From Bacteroidaceae bacterium (GTDB lineage Bacteria; Bacteroidota; Bacteroidia; Bacteroidales; Bacteroidaceae): DNA of 51,190 bases. The DNA is taken from assembly GCA_016292545.1 (NCBI GenBank), contig JAEDIG010000004.1:1-51190 (forward strand). Direction: 5' to 3'. Of the stretch, positions 50,592-51,190 are shown one piece after another. Made by a program: the position numbers and the translations under genes. The notes below the pieces were generated by a model. It did no database searches. It had not been told where the DNA came from and saw only the letters and a list, made by a program, of their open reading frames with translations. Every line of letters starts with the position of its first letter. Position 1 is the first letter of the stretch.

Positions 50592-51190
50592 ATGGGGAAA
50601 TTCTCATACGCCTTCAACGAGATGGTGGGCTTCACCGAAGAAGAGGTGCGCGAGATGCTTACCTACTACAGCCAGCACCATGAGTTCCATCACACCATCG
50701 ATGAGCTCATCGAGATAATGAAACCCTACTATGACAACTATTGCTTTGCCGAAGAGGCCTACGGGGAGACCACAATGTACAACTCCAACATGGTGCTCTA
50801 TTTCCTGTTCCGCTACATCGACAACCGTTGCAGGATTTCCAAGGACATGATTGACGAGAACATCCGGGTGGACTACAACAAGCTGCGCATGCTCATCCGA
50901 AAGGACAAGGAGTTCTCGCACGATGCCTCCATCATCCAGACGCTCGTGTCCAAGGGATTCGTGGCGGGAGAACTGAAGAGCGGATTCCCTGCGGAAAACA
51001 TTGCCAAGGACGACAACTTCATCAGCCTGCTCTACTACTTCGGCATGGTGACCATAGGAGGTTTCCACCGAGGCAGACCCAGGTTCATCATCCCCAACGA
51101 GGTGGTGCGCGAGCAGGTCTACACCTATCTGCTCAAAAACTATCACGAAAACCACTTGGAAACCGACACCTACCGTCTGGGCCAACTGGA
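50592..51190 (+). pseudogene. 5'-truncated AAA-ATPase-like / DUF1703 protein, continues past the window
   Basis: From the ATG at 50592 the plus strand is open to the window end. It reads FNEMVGFTEEEVREMLTYYS, IEIMKPYYDNYCFAEEAYG, ETTMYNSNMVLYFLFRYID, the middle part of AAA-ATPase_like/DUF1703 proteins, which normally begin with an ATPase lobe (IDKT...PRRFGKS) of about 200 residues. That lobe is absent; upstream is AT-rich island DNA with stops. I read this as a host gene cut by island insertion. Part of the protein could still be made. A minus-strand open frame over the same bases is a shadow. Confidence 0.7.

Noticed and set aside
50604..51185. Minus-strand open frame at the right edge
   Set aside because: The plus strand encodes recognisable DUF1703-type sequence; the minus frame is Val/His-rich and without a family.

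Overview
The window looks like a chromosome segment from a gut or oral Bacteroidota of the Prevotella/Bacteroides type. The evidence is promoter boxes of the TAnnTTTG kind with a TTG about 20 bases upstream, the absence of Shine-Dalgarno signals, secreted glycan-degrading enzymes with lipoprotein signals, and the families present (DUF2723, DUF4294, HU-related histone-like protein, ECF sigma factor). Most genes have moderate GC content. Two stretches, about 17.4-22.7 kb and 43.2-50.6 kb, are clearly AT-richer and carry defence genes.

Layout. 1-1.66 kb: an ECF sigma factor, a membrane anti-sigma-like protein and two small exported proteins (one cut by the edge), all on the minus strand. 1.7-2.36 kb: no gene, but a cluster of REP-like palindromic repeats. 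2.36-11.1 kb (minus): a zinc-thiolate GH127 enzyme, a GH97 enzyme, a YifB/ComM ATPase, a thioredoxin-fold lipoprotein without its CXXC, and an OmpA-like/TPR lipoprotein. 11.35-14.9 kb (plus): a large GH2 lipoprotein. 15-17.4 kb: an HxlR regulator, a cupin, and a HAD phosphatase fused to a sugar O-acetyltransferase.

17.4-22.7 kb is a partly decayed defence island. McrB and McrC are intact. Downstream of them are the frameshifted C-terminal end of an AlbA_2 ATP-binding protein, a RhuM gene broken by an internal deletion, and a truncated DUF2971 gene. It is followed by a Bro-N protein and an HU-like protein, then a long perfect inverted repeat (24,212-24,284), a three-domain rhamnogalacturonan-acetylesterase-like protein, a divergent aldo/keto reductase that looks C-terminally truncated, and a gene graveyard (28.2-28.8 kb) with a second copy of the REP-like repeat and a broken AAA_14 ATPase start.

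28.8-42.9 kb is ordinary host sequence: DUF4294, a radical SAM protein, queG, a polysaccharide deacetylase, a DUF2723 membrane protein, a DedA-like protein, purD, a dipeptidyl peptidase IV, a THUMP RNA methyltransferase with a long Arg/Asp/Gly tail, and cysE. 43.2-50.4 kb is an intact second defence island, probably one minus-strand operon: type III restriction subunit, type III methyltransferase, a DUF2971 protein and an AlbA_2 ATP-binding protein. Its right flank is the 5'-truncated remnant of an AAA-ATPase/DUF1703 gene that runs off the window.

The most interesting pattern is that both defence islands place the same two accessory families, DUF2971 and AlbA_2, downstream of unrelated restriction cores (McrBC and type III RM). 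No tRNA, rRNA or CRISPR array was found by eye.
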